Counted from the first letter of the stretch, positions 50,815-58,824 are shown. The stretch is DNA of 64,000 nt from Burkholderia territorii (GCF_902833055.1 NZ_CADFEJ010000003.1:186001-250000); one strand, 5' to 3'. Translations and numbers: made by a program. The notes: generated from the sequence alone by a model not told the origin.

Positions 50815-51210
50815 ATGGCAGATATGAACGACATGACCTCGAGTGAATTCGAAGCCCTTCTGACGGCGCAACGCAGTGCCATGAACCGCGACGCGTCGGC
50901 GCCGGCGTCCACCGAGACGCCGACGTTGACGAAAGCGGAGCTGGCCGAGCTGCTGTTCGACAGCGTCGGGCTGAACAAGCGTGAAGCGAAGGACATGGTC
51001 GAGGCGTTTTTCGAAGTGATCCGCGACGCGCTCGAAAACGGCGAAAGCGTCAAGCTGTCGGGATTCGGCAATTTCCAGCTGCGCGACAAGCCGCAGCGTC
51101 CGGGCCGCAATCCGAAGACGGGCGAGGCGATTCCGATCGCGGCCCGCCGGGTGGTAACCTTCCACGCGAGCCAGAAACTGAAGGCGCTGGTCGAAAACGG
51201 CGCGGAGTAA
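50815..51210 (+). CDS. ihfA: integration host factor alpha subunit with N-terminal extension
   Basis: 131-residue DNA-bending protein. The HU/IHF core begins near residue 36 ([41 protein letters not shown]), and the beta-arm with the intercalating Pro is [30 protein letters not shown]. coli IhfA has 99 residues, so about 32-35 extra residues (acidic, Ser/Thr/Ala/Pro-rich) precede the core. Starts at 50815, 50824, 50833 or 50881 are possible, and none has a clear ribosome site. It is in the pheT-ihfA-merR run. Confidence 0.92.
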   Translation: MADMNDMTSSEFEALLTAQRSAMNRDASAPASTETPTLTKAELAELLFDSVGLNKREAKDMVEAFFEVIRDALENGESVKLSGFGNFQLRDKPQRPGRNPKTGEAIPIAARRVVTFHASQKLKALVENGAE

Positions 51211-51271
51211 CGCCCGCGCGCCGACGTCTCCGCGCGGCCGCCGCGCACCCTTTACCGACGGTTAACCGACG

Positions 51272-51682
51272 ATGACCACTACGGTTGAGAAAGTCGTCTT
51301 GCCTCCGATTCCCGCGAAGCGCTACTTCACGATCGGTGAAGTCAGCGAACTGTGCGGGGTCAAGCCGCACGTGCTGCGTTACTGGGAGCAGGAATTCACG
51401 CAGTTGCGGCCGGTGAAGCGGCGTGGCAATCGCCGGTACTACCAGCACCACGAAGTGCTGCTGATCCGGCGGATACGCGAGTTGCTGTACGAGCAGGGGT
51501 TCACGATCAACGGTGCGCGCAATCGGCTCGATTCGCCGGGCGGCGAGCGCGCTGCCGGCGCACCGGTCGAATCCGACGTGCCCGCCGACGCGCGTGCATC
51601 GGGCAAGGCGGGGGCAACGGTCGACGTGATCGCGCTGCGTCAGGCGCTCCTCGACGTGATCGACGGACTGAAGCACGACTGA
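51272..51682 (+). CDS. MerR-family regulator following ihfA
   Basis: 136-residue MerR-type DNA-binding protein. Winged HTH at about 17-85 (YFTIGEVSELCGVKPHVLRYWEQEFTQLRPVKRRGNRRYYQ) with a short Ala/Gly-rich linker and a small C-terminal helix, and no visible metal-binding Cys. The pheT-ihfA-merR order is conserved in many proteobacteria, but the regulator's target is unknown. Followed by a terminator. Confidence 0.88.
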   Translation: MTTTVEKVVLPPIPAKRYFTIGEVSELCGVKPHVLRYWEQEFTQLRPVKRRGNRRYYQHHEVLLIRRIRELLYEQGFTINGARNRLDSPGGERAAGAPVESDVPADARASGKAGATVDVIALRQALLDVIDGLKHD

Positions 51683-51705
51683 GCACGACGCTCGGATCCG
51701 ATATG

Positions 51706-51739
51706 AAGCCCGGTTGGCGCGCGCCACCGGGCTTTTTTT
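51706..51739 (+). terminator. terminator of the pheST-ihfA-merR unit
   Basis: Stem AAGCCCGG/CCGGGCTT (51706-51713 with 51726-51733) extended by an inner self-complementary TGGCGCGCGCCA, followed by a T run to 51739. Confidence 0.85.
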
Positions 51740-51761
51740 CGTGCGTGCGAGGCCGCGCGCG

Positions 51762-53972
51762 TCAGCGCGATGCGAGCGGATTCGGCTTGCCCATGTCGAC
51801 GACCAGCGTGCCGTCCGGCAGCATCCGCACCGAGCCTTGCGCGACCTGGCTGCGGTAGTCGTACAGGTCGAAGCGCATCGGGCCGGCCTCGGCCGAGTTC
51901 CGGATCAGCGCGCGCACGTTCAGTTCCAGCACGTTGAACATCTTCATGTCGCCGCCTTCCATCCACATGTAGCTCGGCGCGTCGATCTGCGGCCGCTTTA
52001 ACGCGGGCGCGTCGGCGGCGCGCCGGAACGTGAGGCGCAGTCCGTCGCGTTCGACCGTGGCCTGGCCGAGCTTGCCGTTCAGCACGGGCGGCGGAAAGAC
52101 GGTGTACTGGTCGAGCACGAGCGTGTCGCCGCGCAGTTCCGCGCCGCGACGCTGCAGCGGCGTCAGCGACGCGAGCTCGATGCCGAGCGAGCGCAGCAGC
52201 TTCGCCTGCGGGATGCCGAGCACCGACACCTGCGAAGGCCGGAATGCGAGATGCCGGTCGTCGAGCACCGAAAGCGAGCCCTTCATGTCGGTCGGCAGCC
52301 ACACGCCGGGCACGTGATTCCACAGCTTGATGCCGCCCTGGACGCGCAGGTCCTGGCCGTCCGCGCTCAACTGCAGGTCGTTCAGCGAGCGCGGCGAGTA
52401 GTCGAGCAGGTAGTTGTTGAAGAGTGCCGACATCGCTTTCCACGATTCGACGACCGATCCGCCGAGAATGCGGATGTCGTACTGGTTCGGATCGTCGAGG
52501 TCGACCGGTTCGCCCGGCCGTTTCGCGATGAGCTGGACGTCGAGGTCTTCGACGTGGAAGCCGATGTCGCCGGACAGGTTGAAGTCGACATTGTGCAGGT
52601 GGATCGTCGGATGTCGGTTCGACACATGCCGTTCGTTGAACGGGATGGCCGACGCGTGTCGCATCGCAACTTTCTGCATGCCCGGCTGCGGCGTGCCGGC
52701 CGCAAGTGCGAACGCTTGCCAGTGCTGGCGCGAGTCGTGCAACGCGCTCTGCTGCGCGGCGAGGAAGCTGTCGTTCAGGCGAGCGGCCGCGTTGCCGAGC
52801 GCGGCACCGCTCGCCGGGCCCGTGTACGACGGCATCCGGATCGCCATCGCGCCGCTTTCGTCGAAATTGAAATAGCCAGCCGACACCTGGTCGCGATAGT
52901 GATACAGGTCGAACACGAATTTCTGGTCACGCCTGGTCTGATCGACGGGGACGATCAGGATGTCCGCGTTCATCGGCATCGAGCGCATGAACTTCACGTC
53001 GCCGCCGCGGATGTACATCGCCTGTTGCGGCGCGTTCGCGGGCAGCGCGAAGCCGGCGTGCGAGCCGTCGTCGAGCGTGAGGTCGAGGCCGGCCGGCGTC
53101 ACGCGCAGCGCGGTGATCCTGATCTTCAGCCGCGGCGGCGGCATCAGCTTGTCGACCGACATCACGAGATCGTCGCCGGCGAGCCGTGCGATCGGCGTCT
53201 CGACTTTCAGCAGATCGGCCATCTTCACGTTGGCCGCGCGCATGACCGGCTGCGCGTTGATGCCCGACACGCGCACGCCGGTCGGGTGGAACACGAGCTG
53301 GCTGCCGTCGCGGATCGCGAGCGTGCCGGTCAGCGAGAACGGCACCCAGCCGTCGCGCTGCATCTCGCCCTGCAGATGGATCACGCCGTCGCCCGCCGAT
53401 ACCGCGAGCTTGCGAAGCGGCGCGTTGCGGTAACCGAAGATATAGGTGTTGAACAGGGCGGTGAGCTTCGCGTCGTCGAGCGTGACCGTGCCTTCATGCA
53501 CGTCGATCTCGAAACTCGTCGGATCGTCGAACACGATCGGGGCGCCGGCCTGCGTCGGCACGAGCGTGGCCGACAGTTGATGGATGAAGAAGCCGAGGTT
53601 GTTGACGATGCGGAAATCGACATCGCGCAGGAACGTCATCGCACCGTTCTGGCCCGAGTCGCGCAGCGTGAACGGGCGCGGCTGCGTAAGGCTGAGCGAC
53701 GCGAGCGACGGCACCGTGCGCGCGATCTGCTGCTCGCGGGCAAGGCGTTCGGCCTTGGTGCGCTCGATCTTCGTCGATGCGGCCGACGCGTTGCCGTCAC
53801 GCTGTGCGGCCGGTTCCGCGCAGCCGGCGCAGAGCAGCGCGAGCGCGAGCGCGCCGCAGCCGAGTGCACGAGAGGCGCCATTTGACGCCGGCGCGACCGT
53901 GCGTCGCGGGCCGGCCATCCAGTCGAATAATGCCAAAGGCGTGCGATGGCCGCGTCGGACCGCATTCCGCAT
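51762..53972 (-). CDS. large exported lipoprotein with two tandem homologous halves
   Basis: 736-residue predicted lipoprotein. ATG at 53972 has GGAGA 6 nt before it and gives a long basic N-terminus, a hydrophobic core and lipobox LCAGC (Cys about 51). The mature protein contains two copies of one module. Copy 1 is about 110-410 (DVDFRIVNNLGFFIHQL ... MYIRGGDVKFMRSM ... FDLYHYRDQVSAGYFNFDESG). Copy 2 is about 440-730 (NVDFNLSGDIGFHVEDL ... MWMEGGDMKMFNVL ... FDLYDYRSQVAQGSVRMLPDG). I do not recognise a named family. The repeated beta-rich layout suggests a cell-envelope protein, possibly lipid- or membrane-associated. It is a lone gene convergent with the merR gene. Confidence 0.82.
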   Translation of the reverse strand: MRNAVRRGHRTPLALFDWMAGPRRTVAPASNGASRALGCGALALALLCAGCAEPAAQRDGNASAASTKIERTKAERLAREQQIARTVPSLASLSLTQPRPFTLRDSGQNGAMTFLRDVDFRIVNNLGFFIHQLSATLVPTQAGAPIVFDDPTSFEIDVHEGTVTLDDAKLTALFNTYIFGYRNAPLRKLAVSAGDGVIHLQGEMQRDGWVPFSLTGTLAIRDGSQLVFHPTGVRVSGINAQPVMRAANVKMADLLKVETPIARLAGDDLVMSVDKLMPPPRLKIRITALRVTPAGLDLTLDDGSHAGFALPANAPQQAMYIRGGDVKFMRSMPMNADILIVPVDQTRRDQKFVFDLYHYRDQVSAGYFNFDESGAMAIRMPSYTGPASGAALGNAAARLNDSFLAAQQSALHDSRQHWQAFALAAGTPQPGMQKVAMRHASAIPFNERHVSNRHPTIHLHNVDFNLSGDIGFHVEDLDVQLIAKRPGEPVDLDDPNQYDIRILGGSVVESWKAMSALFNNYLLDYSPRSLNDLQLSADGQDLRVQGGIKLWNHVPGVWLPTDMKGSLSVLDDRHLAFRPSQVSVLGIPQAKLLRSLGIELASLTPLQRRGAELRGDTLVLDQYTVFPPPVLNGKLGQATVERDGLRLTFRRAADAPALKRPQIDAPSYMWMEGGDMKMFNVLELNVRALIRNSAEAGPMRFDLYDYRSQVAQGSVRMLPDGTLVVDMGKPNPLASR

Positions 53973-54340
53973 CGTCTGTCTCCATGTCTTGTCATGATCG
54001 GCGCGGGCGCACGGCCGATGCGCGGCGCCGAGGTCGATGCCGTGCAGTGTGGCATAGCGCGCTAGAGCGGCGTAACCAAACAGCGGGCGGCCGGGCGAGC
54101 CCGGCCGGCGCGCGACAGGACAATGGATTCGCGGCGGCGGCGCGAAAAGATCAAACGGCCGTTTGGTTTGCGCTCGAGGCAGGCGGCGCGCCGTGTGCCG
54201 GATCGGCAAACCCGGCGTCGGCGTGGGCCGACGTGGGGACGCATGCCGGATGAGGGCGATGTCCGATTCGACGCGTACGGGGCAGGCGAGCTGACGGACG
54301 CGGCAGCGACCGCGCTATCGCGCGCCGCCTGCACCACGAA
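53973..54340. other. 368-bp intergenic region with a palindrome and a hairpin
   Basis: No credible gene. It holds a 9-bp hairpin CGGCCGGGC/GCCCGGCCG (54088-54096 with 54099-54107) and a perfect 14-bp palindrome CAAACGGCCGTTTG (54152-54165), the latter in a locally AT-richer patch. Short ORFs here have poor codon bias and are not called. Confidence 0.45.
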
Positions 54341-55219
54341 TCAGACCAGCATGCGCCGCCGGATTGCATTCTGCGTCGCGGGGTCCAGCTGCAGGCCGTT
54401 GTCGATGTACGACGTCATCGAGCCGTAGGAAGCGACGACCTGATCGAACGCCGCCTGCAGATAGCCCGCCTGGGCGCTCTGCAGGGCGGCCATCATGTCG
54501 GCAGCATCCTGGCCGCCGTTCTTCCGCGCCTGTTCGACATAGGCCGCGATCTCCGACGCGCTGTAGACGTTGGTCAGCAGATAGTCGGCGACGATCGTCT
54601 GCCGCGGGACGCCAAGGATCGTGTGCAGAATGGCCGTCGCCCAGCCAGTGCGATCCTTGCCGGCCGTGCAGTGGAAGAGCAAGTTTCCGTCGGACGCGGC
54701 GAAGCCGGCGAACAGCGTGCGGTAGCTCGTCCGGGCCGTTTCGGACGTCACGAACGCCCGATACATGCTTTGCATGAAGGCCGTGGCAGTCGCGCCGTCG
54801 GTGGGAAGCGGGCCGATGCTGGCGGCGCCCAGCACGTTGAGGTTCTGCCAGGTGGCGCCGGTCAACGGCACATCGGGCTGCGCGTGGATCTCGGCCGTCG
54901 TGCGCAGGTCGCACACCCGCGCGATGCCGAGCGTGTCGACCGTTGCGAGGTCGGCCGCGGACAGCGCGAGCGCGGATGACCGGTAGATCGCGCCTTTCTT
55001 CATCGCTGCACCGCTCTCGGTGGCATAGCCTGTTGCGCCCGGTCCCCCGGTATCACGAAAGTTCGCTGCCGAACCGAGTCTGGGCGTCGTCACGGGGGCG
55101 ACCGCGATCGAGTCGCCGCCGCACGCGGACAGAAGAGACGTGCCTGCGAGCGCGATGCCGATCGCGCCGGCACCGAGCCGGAGAAAGGATCGACGGGAAA
55201 AGTCGTTTTTCTGAGTCAT
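54341..55219 (-). CDS. Tat-signal tyrosine-protein phosphatase (dual-specificity type)
   Basis: 292-residue protein. The N-terminus SRRSFLRLGAGAIGIALAGTSLLSAC is a twin-arginine signal ending in a lipobox-like LSAC (Cys 33), so it is probably exported folded and lipid-anchored. The catalytic P-loop HCTAGKDRTG has the nucleophile Cys at about residue 184. FRDTGG near 55 and YRSSAL near 80 are typical of the Y_phosphatase3 (MptpB/LipA-like) family. It acts on phosphotyrosine or phosphoinositides outside the cytoplasm; the target is unknown. The frame is open upstream to 55462, but ATG at 55219 is clearly the start. Confidence 0.87.
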   Translation of the reverse strand: MTQKNDFSRRSFLRLGAGAIGIALAGTSLLSACGGDSIAVAPVTTPRLGSAANFRDTGGPGATGYATESGAAMKKGAIYRSSALALSAADLATVDTLGIARVCDLRTTAEIHAQPDVPLTGATWQNLNVLGAASIGPLPTDGATATAFMQSMYRAFVTSETARTSYRTLFAGFAASDGNLLFHCTAGKDRTGWATAILHTILGVPRQTIVADYLLTNVYSASEIAAYVEQARKNGGQDAADMMAALQSAQAGYLQAAFDQVVASYGSMTSYIDNGLQLDPATQNAIRRRMLV

Positions 55220-55552
55220 TGATTGGCCTTGGTCTGAGACGGTGACAGGATGTCGCGACCGCCGTTGCGATCGAACCGGCTCGCGGTGTGCCGCGCAACA
55301 CGGCAACGCGCGTACCTGCCGCATCGATCGGCAATGCAATCGGACGATGTGCCGTGCGCATTGATCTCGCGCCGGGCAAGCGCACGGTAGCGAGCGGCGA
55401 CGAATCGGCCATCGTCCTTTTCGATTAAGGCGCCGCACCGATGACCCGTGCGAATCGCGCAACTAGCCGCACGTGCGAGGGCGGCGGCGCGGTAAGATCG
55501 GCGTCATTAGCTGGATGGATCGAAGCATGGTGGCCGACACGGGGGAGGCGTC
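55220..55552. other. 333-bp divergent intergenic region, no gene seen
   Basis: Upstream of both the phosphatase and the methyltransferase genes. No ORF with good coding bias and no clear operator was found. Confidence 0.4.
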
Positions 55553-56266
55553 ATGGATCTGAAGGAGCTCGACGTATTGGGAGCGGATGTAGGCGATCAC
55601 TGGTACTACGCGTCGAAGGCGAGCGCGATCCGTCGGTTCCTGGGCGCGACGGACGCGAACCGCATACTCGACGTCGGTGCCGGCTCGGGTTTCTTTTCGA
55701 AGCATCTGCTCGAGCGCACGCGGGCGACCGAAGCATGGTGCGTCGATACGAGCTACCCCGACGATACCGACGGGGAGGCCGCCGGCAAGCCGGTTCATTT
55801 TCGCCGGGCCGTCGATCGCTTCGATGCGGATCTCGTGTTGCTGATGGATGTCCTCGAGCACGTCGACGACGATGTCGGCTTGCTTTCCCGCTACGTGGCG
55901 GGCGCGCCGAAGGGCAGCCGGTTCCTGATCACGGTGCCCGCATTTCAGTTCCTCTGGAGCGCGCATGACGATTTTCTCGAGCACAAGCGCAGATACACGC
56001 TCGAGGGTCTCGAAGACGTCGTGCGTCGTGCTGGACTGGAGGTCGAGCGCGGCGCCTACTACTTCGGCCTCACGTTCCCGCTCGCGGCGGCATTGCGATT
56101 GAGCGAGCGCGCGCGCCGGCAACCGCGCGAACCGGCGTCGCAATTGCGCCGGCACCATCCGGCCGTCAACGGCTTGCTCAAGCTGATCTGCCAGGCCGAG
56201 TTGCCGATGTTCCGGTTCAACCGGGTGGCGGGCCTCACGGTCATCTGTGTCGCGCGCCGGCGATGA
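55553..56266 (+). CDS. SAM-dependent class I methyltransferase
   Basis: 237-residue methyltransferase. Motif I ILDVGAGSGFFSKHLL is at about residues 38-53 and the later LMDVLEHVDDDVGLLSRYVAGAPKGSRFLITVPAF is typical of UbiG/Methyltransf_11/12-like enzymes. A hydrophobic patch LTFPLAAALRLSE follows near 180. The substrate is not visible; a lipid or sugar-lipid target would fit the C-terminal part but is speculation. It is alone between the phosphatase and tRNA-Pro. Confidence 0.85.
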   Translation: MDLKELDVLGADVGDHWYYASKASAIRRFLGATDANRILDVGAGSGFFSKHLLERTRATEAWCVDTSYPDDTDGEAAGKPVHFRRAVDRFDADLVLLMDVLEHVDDDVGLLSRYVAGAPKGSRFLITVPAFQFLWSAHDDFLEHKRRYTLEGLEDVVRRAGLEVERGAYYFGLTFPLAAALRLSERARRQPREPASQLRRHHPAVNGLLKLICQAELPMFRFNRVAGLTVICVARRR

Positions 56267-56390
56267 GCGCGATGCGCAGTGCAAGGCAGCAGCGGGGACG
56301 CGAATTGCCGGCTGCATCGAAGCGGTCATGTCGCGCTTGGGCATGTCGCAAGGAATTTCGCAGGAACATTCACAAAATGCATGCGACCCG

Positions 56391-56419
56391 TTCTAAAGCG
56401 GCAAACTGTCTGTTATAAT
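56391..56419 (+). promoter_or_regulatory. sigma-70 promoter of tRNA-Pro
   Basis: Perfect TATAAT (56414-56419), 17 bp after a weak -35 TTCTAA (56391-56396), 11 bp before the tRNA. Confidence 0.7.
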
Positions 56420-56429
56420 TTTTTTCTTT

Positions 56430-56506
<77 letters not shown>

Positions 56507-56513
56507 GACAAAG

Positions 56514-56548
56514 AACCCGCGTCAGTTCAGGCTGACGCGGGTTTTTTC
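56514..56548 (+). terminator. terminator of tRNA-Pro
   Basis: 12-bp perfect stem AACCCGCGTCAG/CTGACGCGGGTT (56514-56525 with 56532-56543) and a T run. Confidence 0.88.
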
Positions 56549-56563
56549 TTGCCGGTCGCTTTT

Positions 56564-56593
56564 TTGCACATCGCGGCGCGGCCCCGGTAAAAT
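56564..56593 (+). promoter_or_regulatory. sigma-70 promoter of bamC
   Basis: TTGCAC (56564-56569), 18-bp spacer, TAAAAT (56588-56593), about 55 bp before the bamC ATG. Confidence 0.55.
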
Positions 56594-56647
56594 GCAAGGT
56601 TGATCCACGGAAAGCGCCGTGATTTAGCGGAAGAGGATTCCCCGAAC

Positions 56648-57856
56648 ATGACTGATCTTCGTCTTACCATGCGGTTCGCTGCAGTGCTCGCCACCGGCGC
56701 GCTCGTTGCCGGTTGCGGTACGTCGTCGCCCACGAAAGTGGACTACAAGAGCGATTCGAAATCGAAGGAAGCGTCGCTCGCAGTGCCGCCCAACATGCTC
56801 GACGAGACGGCCGATCAGCGTTCGCTGCCGCCACAGGGCGGCGCGACTTCCCTGTCCGCACTTCAGCATGTCCAGCAAGCAGCGCCCGCGACGGACACCG
56901 TCGCGCCCGCCGTGGCCGGCATGCATATTCAGCGCGATGGCACCGAGAGCTGGCTCGTGATCGACGGCAAGAAGCCTGCCGACATCTGGCCGCAAGTCCG
57001 CCGCTTCTGGCAGGAGCAGGGCTTCCTGCTCGTCGTCGACCAGCGCGACAAGGGCGTGATGGAAACCGACTGGAACGAAACCCATCCGCAGATCAACGAC
57101 GGCCTGATCCGTAGCGTGATCTCCAAGGCAATGGGCAACTCTTACGTGACGGCCGAGCGGAACAAGTACCGCACCCGTCTCGATTCGGCGCCGAACGGCG
57201 GTACCTACGTGTTCATCAGCCAGAAGGGCATGCGCGAGGCGATCACCGGCGCGAACAACGATTCGAGCAAGTGGGAAGCGAAACCGAACGATCCGGCGCT
57301 CGAAACCGAATACCTGAAGCGGCTGATGGCGGTCCTCGCACAGAACGAGCAGCGTGCGAAGAACGGCGAGCCGCCGATCGCGAACATCAACGACAACACG
57401 GTGCCGAAGGACAAGAAGGCGGATACCGACGCGTCGAAGGCCGCCGCTGCCGCGATCGCCGCGCAGAACGTCGCGCGTACGTCGTCGCAAGCGAACGATG
57501 CCGATTCCGCCGCGGTGCCGTCCGAAGTCACGCTCGGCGAGCCGTACGACCGGTCGTGGCTGCATGTCGGTCTCGCGCTCGACCGCGCGAACTTCACGGT
57601 CGACGATCGCGATCGCACGAAGGGTCTGTATTTCGTGCGCTATGTCGATCCGAAGGATCTGAGCGCGGCCGAGCAGGGCTTCTGGAGCCAGCTGTTCCAC
57701 GGCAAGAAGGAAAAGCAGGCGAAGCAGTATCGGGTCAACGTGAAGGCGCTGACGCCCGACCAGACGCGTGTGGCCATCGTCGACGATTCCGGTGCGATCG
57801 ATACGTCGGGCCCGGCCCGGCAAATCATGGGGCTGCTCGTGAATCAGCTGCGCTGA
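56648..57856 (+). CDS. bamC: outer-membrane assembly lipoprotein BamC
   Basis: 402-residue lipoprotein of the BAM complex that inserts beta-barrel proteins in the outer membrane. Signal with lipobox LVAGC (Cys about 23), then the unstructured N-terminal stretch (VDYKSDSKSKEASLAVPPNML) that in E. coli contacts BamD, followed by two helix-grip domains (about 95-225 and 300-400) with a Lys/Asp/Ala-rich linker. AGAGGA is 10 nt before the ATG. E. coli bamC follows dapA; here tRNA-Pro lies directly upstream and no dapA is near. Confidence 0.9.
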   Translation: MTDLRLTMRFAAVLATGALVAGCGTSSPTKVDYKSDSKSKEASLAVPPNMLDETADQRSLPPQGGATSLSALQHVQQAAPATDTVAPAVAGMHIQRDGTESWLVIDGKKPADIWPQVRRFWQEQGFLLVVDQRDKGVMETDWNETHPQINDGLIRSVISKAMGNSYVTAERNKYRTRLDSAPNGGTYVFISQKGMREAITGANNDSSKWEAKPNDPALETEYLKRLMAVLAQNEQRAKNGEPPIANINDNTVPKDKKADTDASKAAAAAIAAQNVARTSSQANDADSAAVPSEVTLGEPYDRSWLHVGLALDRANFTVDDRDRTKGLYFVRYVDPKDLSAAEQGFWSQLFHGKKEKQAKQYRVNVKALTPDQTRVAIVDDSGAIDTSGPARQIMGLLVNQLR

Positions 57857-57880
57857 CCGCGGCACGCTCCTGCCTCTTTG

Positions 57881-57909
57881 AAAAAGCCCGCCTTCCGGCG
57901 GGCTTTTTT
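57881..57909 (+). terminator. terminator of bamC
   Basis: Stem AAAAAGCCCGCC/GGCGGGCTTTTT (57881-57892 with 57897-57908), loop TTCC, T run. The bamC transcript therefore ends well before the sigma-54 signal downstream. Confidence 0.88.
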
Positions 57910-57974
57910 CTTGGTCGCGTGCCCGATGCCTGCCGATGCCGGCGTGCGCGCGACGTTCGCGTTCCTCTGTCGTG

Positions 57975-57988
57975 ATGTTACGTAACAT
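57975..57988. promoter_or_regulatory. perfect 14-bp palindrome, candidate activator site
   Basis: ATGTTACGTAACAT. It lies about 91 bp upstream of the sigma-54 -24 element, a normal distance for an enhancer-binding protein. A partial copy, TGTTACATCA, lies near 58013-58022. The binding protein is unknown. Confidence 0.55.
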
Positions 57989-58078
57989 TCGCGCGTTACG
58001 GCCGCAGAACGGGTGTTACATCATCGTGAATCTGAAAAATATCCTTATGGATCAATGGCGTATTTTCGAAAATAAATC

Positions 58079-58094
58079 TGGCACGCAAACTGCT
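58079..58094 (+). promoter_or_regulatory. sigma-54 promoter
   Basis: TGGCACGCAAACTGCT. GG at -25/-24 and GC at -13/-12 are separated by exactly 10 nt, with TGGCACG identical to consensus and one mismatch (CTGC for TTGC). Expected start of transcription is about 58104-58106. There is no gene on this strand downstream other than the candidate RNA. Confidence 0.75.
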
Positions 58095-58104
58095 TTATAA
58101 GTGC

Positions 58105-58317
58105 GAATCGTTAGGACAGGGAGGATGGACGTCAGAGACCGGGCAGGTGTCGCGAGCGCCCGACCAACGGTTTCGGCGTCTTCAGATGCCGGCGCTGCGA
58201 GCGCCGGCGTAACCGATGACGATCCGCGTCGTGCGCGGATCTCGATGGCCCCGTCGCCTATCCTCGTAGGGCGACGGTTTCGCCCGCGCTTCTTCTGAAG
58301 CGCGGGCAATTTTTTTG
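58105..58317 (+). ncRNA. candidate sigma-54-dependent small RNA
   Basis: About 213-nt predicted transcript between a sigma-54 promoter and a strong terminator. It contains perfect hairpins: GCCGGCGCT/AGCGCCGGC (58188-58208), GATCCGCG/CGCGGATC (58221-58241) and CCGTCGCC/GGCGACGG (58251-58277). The loop of the third carries UCCUC, complementary to ribosome-binding sites. The terminator is an 11-bp stem (58282-58292 with 58297-58307) with a T run. A 57-codon ORF (58125-58298, AGGA 8 nt upstream) is inside and ends within the terminator. Its weak codon bias makes an RNA role likelier, but a small protein or dual function cannot be excluded. No known RNA family was recognised. Confidence 0.6.
58282..58317 (+). 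terminator. terminator of the candidate small RNA
   Basis: GCCCGCGCTTC/GAAGCGCGGGC (58282-58292 with 58297-58307), loop TTCT, then AATTTTTTT. It belongs to no annotated protein gene. Confidence 0.9.
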
Positions 58318-58566
58318 GTGGGGCCGCAAAGCGAGGGATGGCGATCCGGCGGGTGCCGGATTTGCCGATTCGTAAAATCTTTTCTGAATTGGGGAGTTGG
58401 CGCGTAACCGGAGCGGGCAAGCTTCGACGTGCTTGCGCGTTCCGCACACGTTACGGCTTTCCGCGAAGCAGCCTTGGACTCGATCGGGGGATCCGCGTGC
58501 TGCCGAACTCGCGAACGGGTGCGAGCACGGTGTGCGGCCGGACACGTTGCCGGCCGCCGCGACGCA
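58318..58566. other. non-coding stretch after the candidate RNA
   Basis: 249 bp with short overlapping frames in several phases, none with coding bias or ribosome site. Nothing identified. Confidence 0.4.
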
Positions 58567-58824
58567 TCAGTGCGACGCGCTGGGGACGTCGAGAATCAGG
58601 ATGATCGTCCAGTCGGCGTCGCCGTCGTGGTGATACTGGCGTTCGGCGACGATGAACGGTTGCTGCTTGCCTTGCGGACCGAGGAAAAGCACGTCGCCCT
58701 CCATCGGCAGGCATTCGATCGGCGGCAGCGCGAGGAAGGCGTCGTCCGAGCCGCGCGGCATCAGTTGCTTGATCTTGCGAGTGGCGGCTTCGGTCCACTC
58801 GATGTCGAGTTGAATGTTGCTCAT
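58567..58824 (-). CDS. conserved-looking hypothetical protein, 85 aa
   Basis: Small soluble protein (MSNIQLDIEWTEAATRKIKQLMPRGSDDAFLALPPIECLPMEGDVLFLGPQ...) with good GC3 bias and GGAGGACAG before the ATG. It ends WTIILILDVPSASH. It resembles no family that I recognise. Alternating hydrophobic beta-strand-like segments suggest a compact beta protein. It is followed on the same strand by open sequence and preceded by the terminator of the next gene, so it is monocistronic. Confidence 0.75.
   Translation of the reverse strand: MSNIQLDIEWTEAATRKIKQLMPRGSDDAFLALPPIECLPMEGDVLFLGPQGKQQPFIVAERQYHHDGDADWTIILILDVPSASH

Noticed and set aside
54123..54428. 101-codon plus-strand ORF starting MDSRRRREKIKRPFG
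   Set aside because: It overlaps the phosphatase gene end, is Arg-rich like non-coding frames here, and covers the palindrome region.
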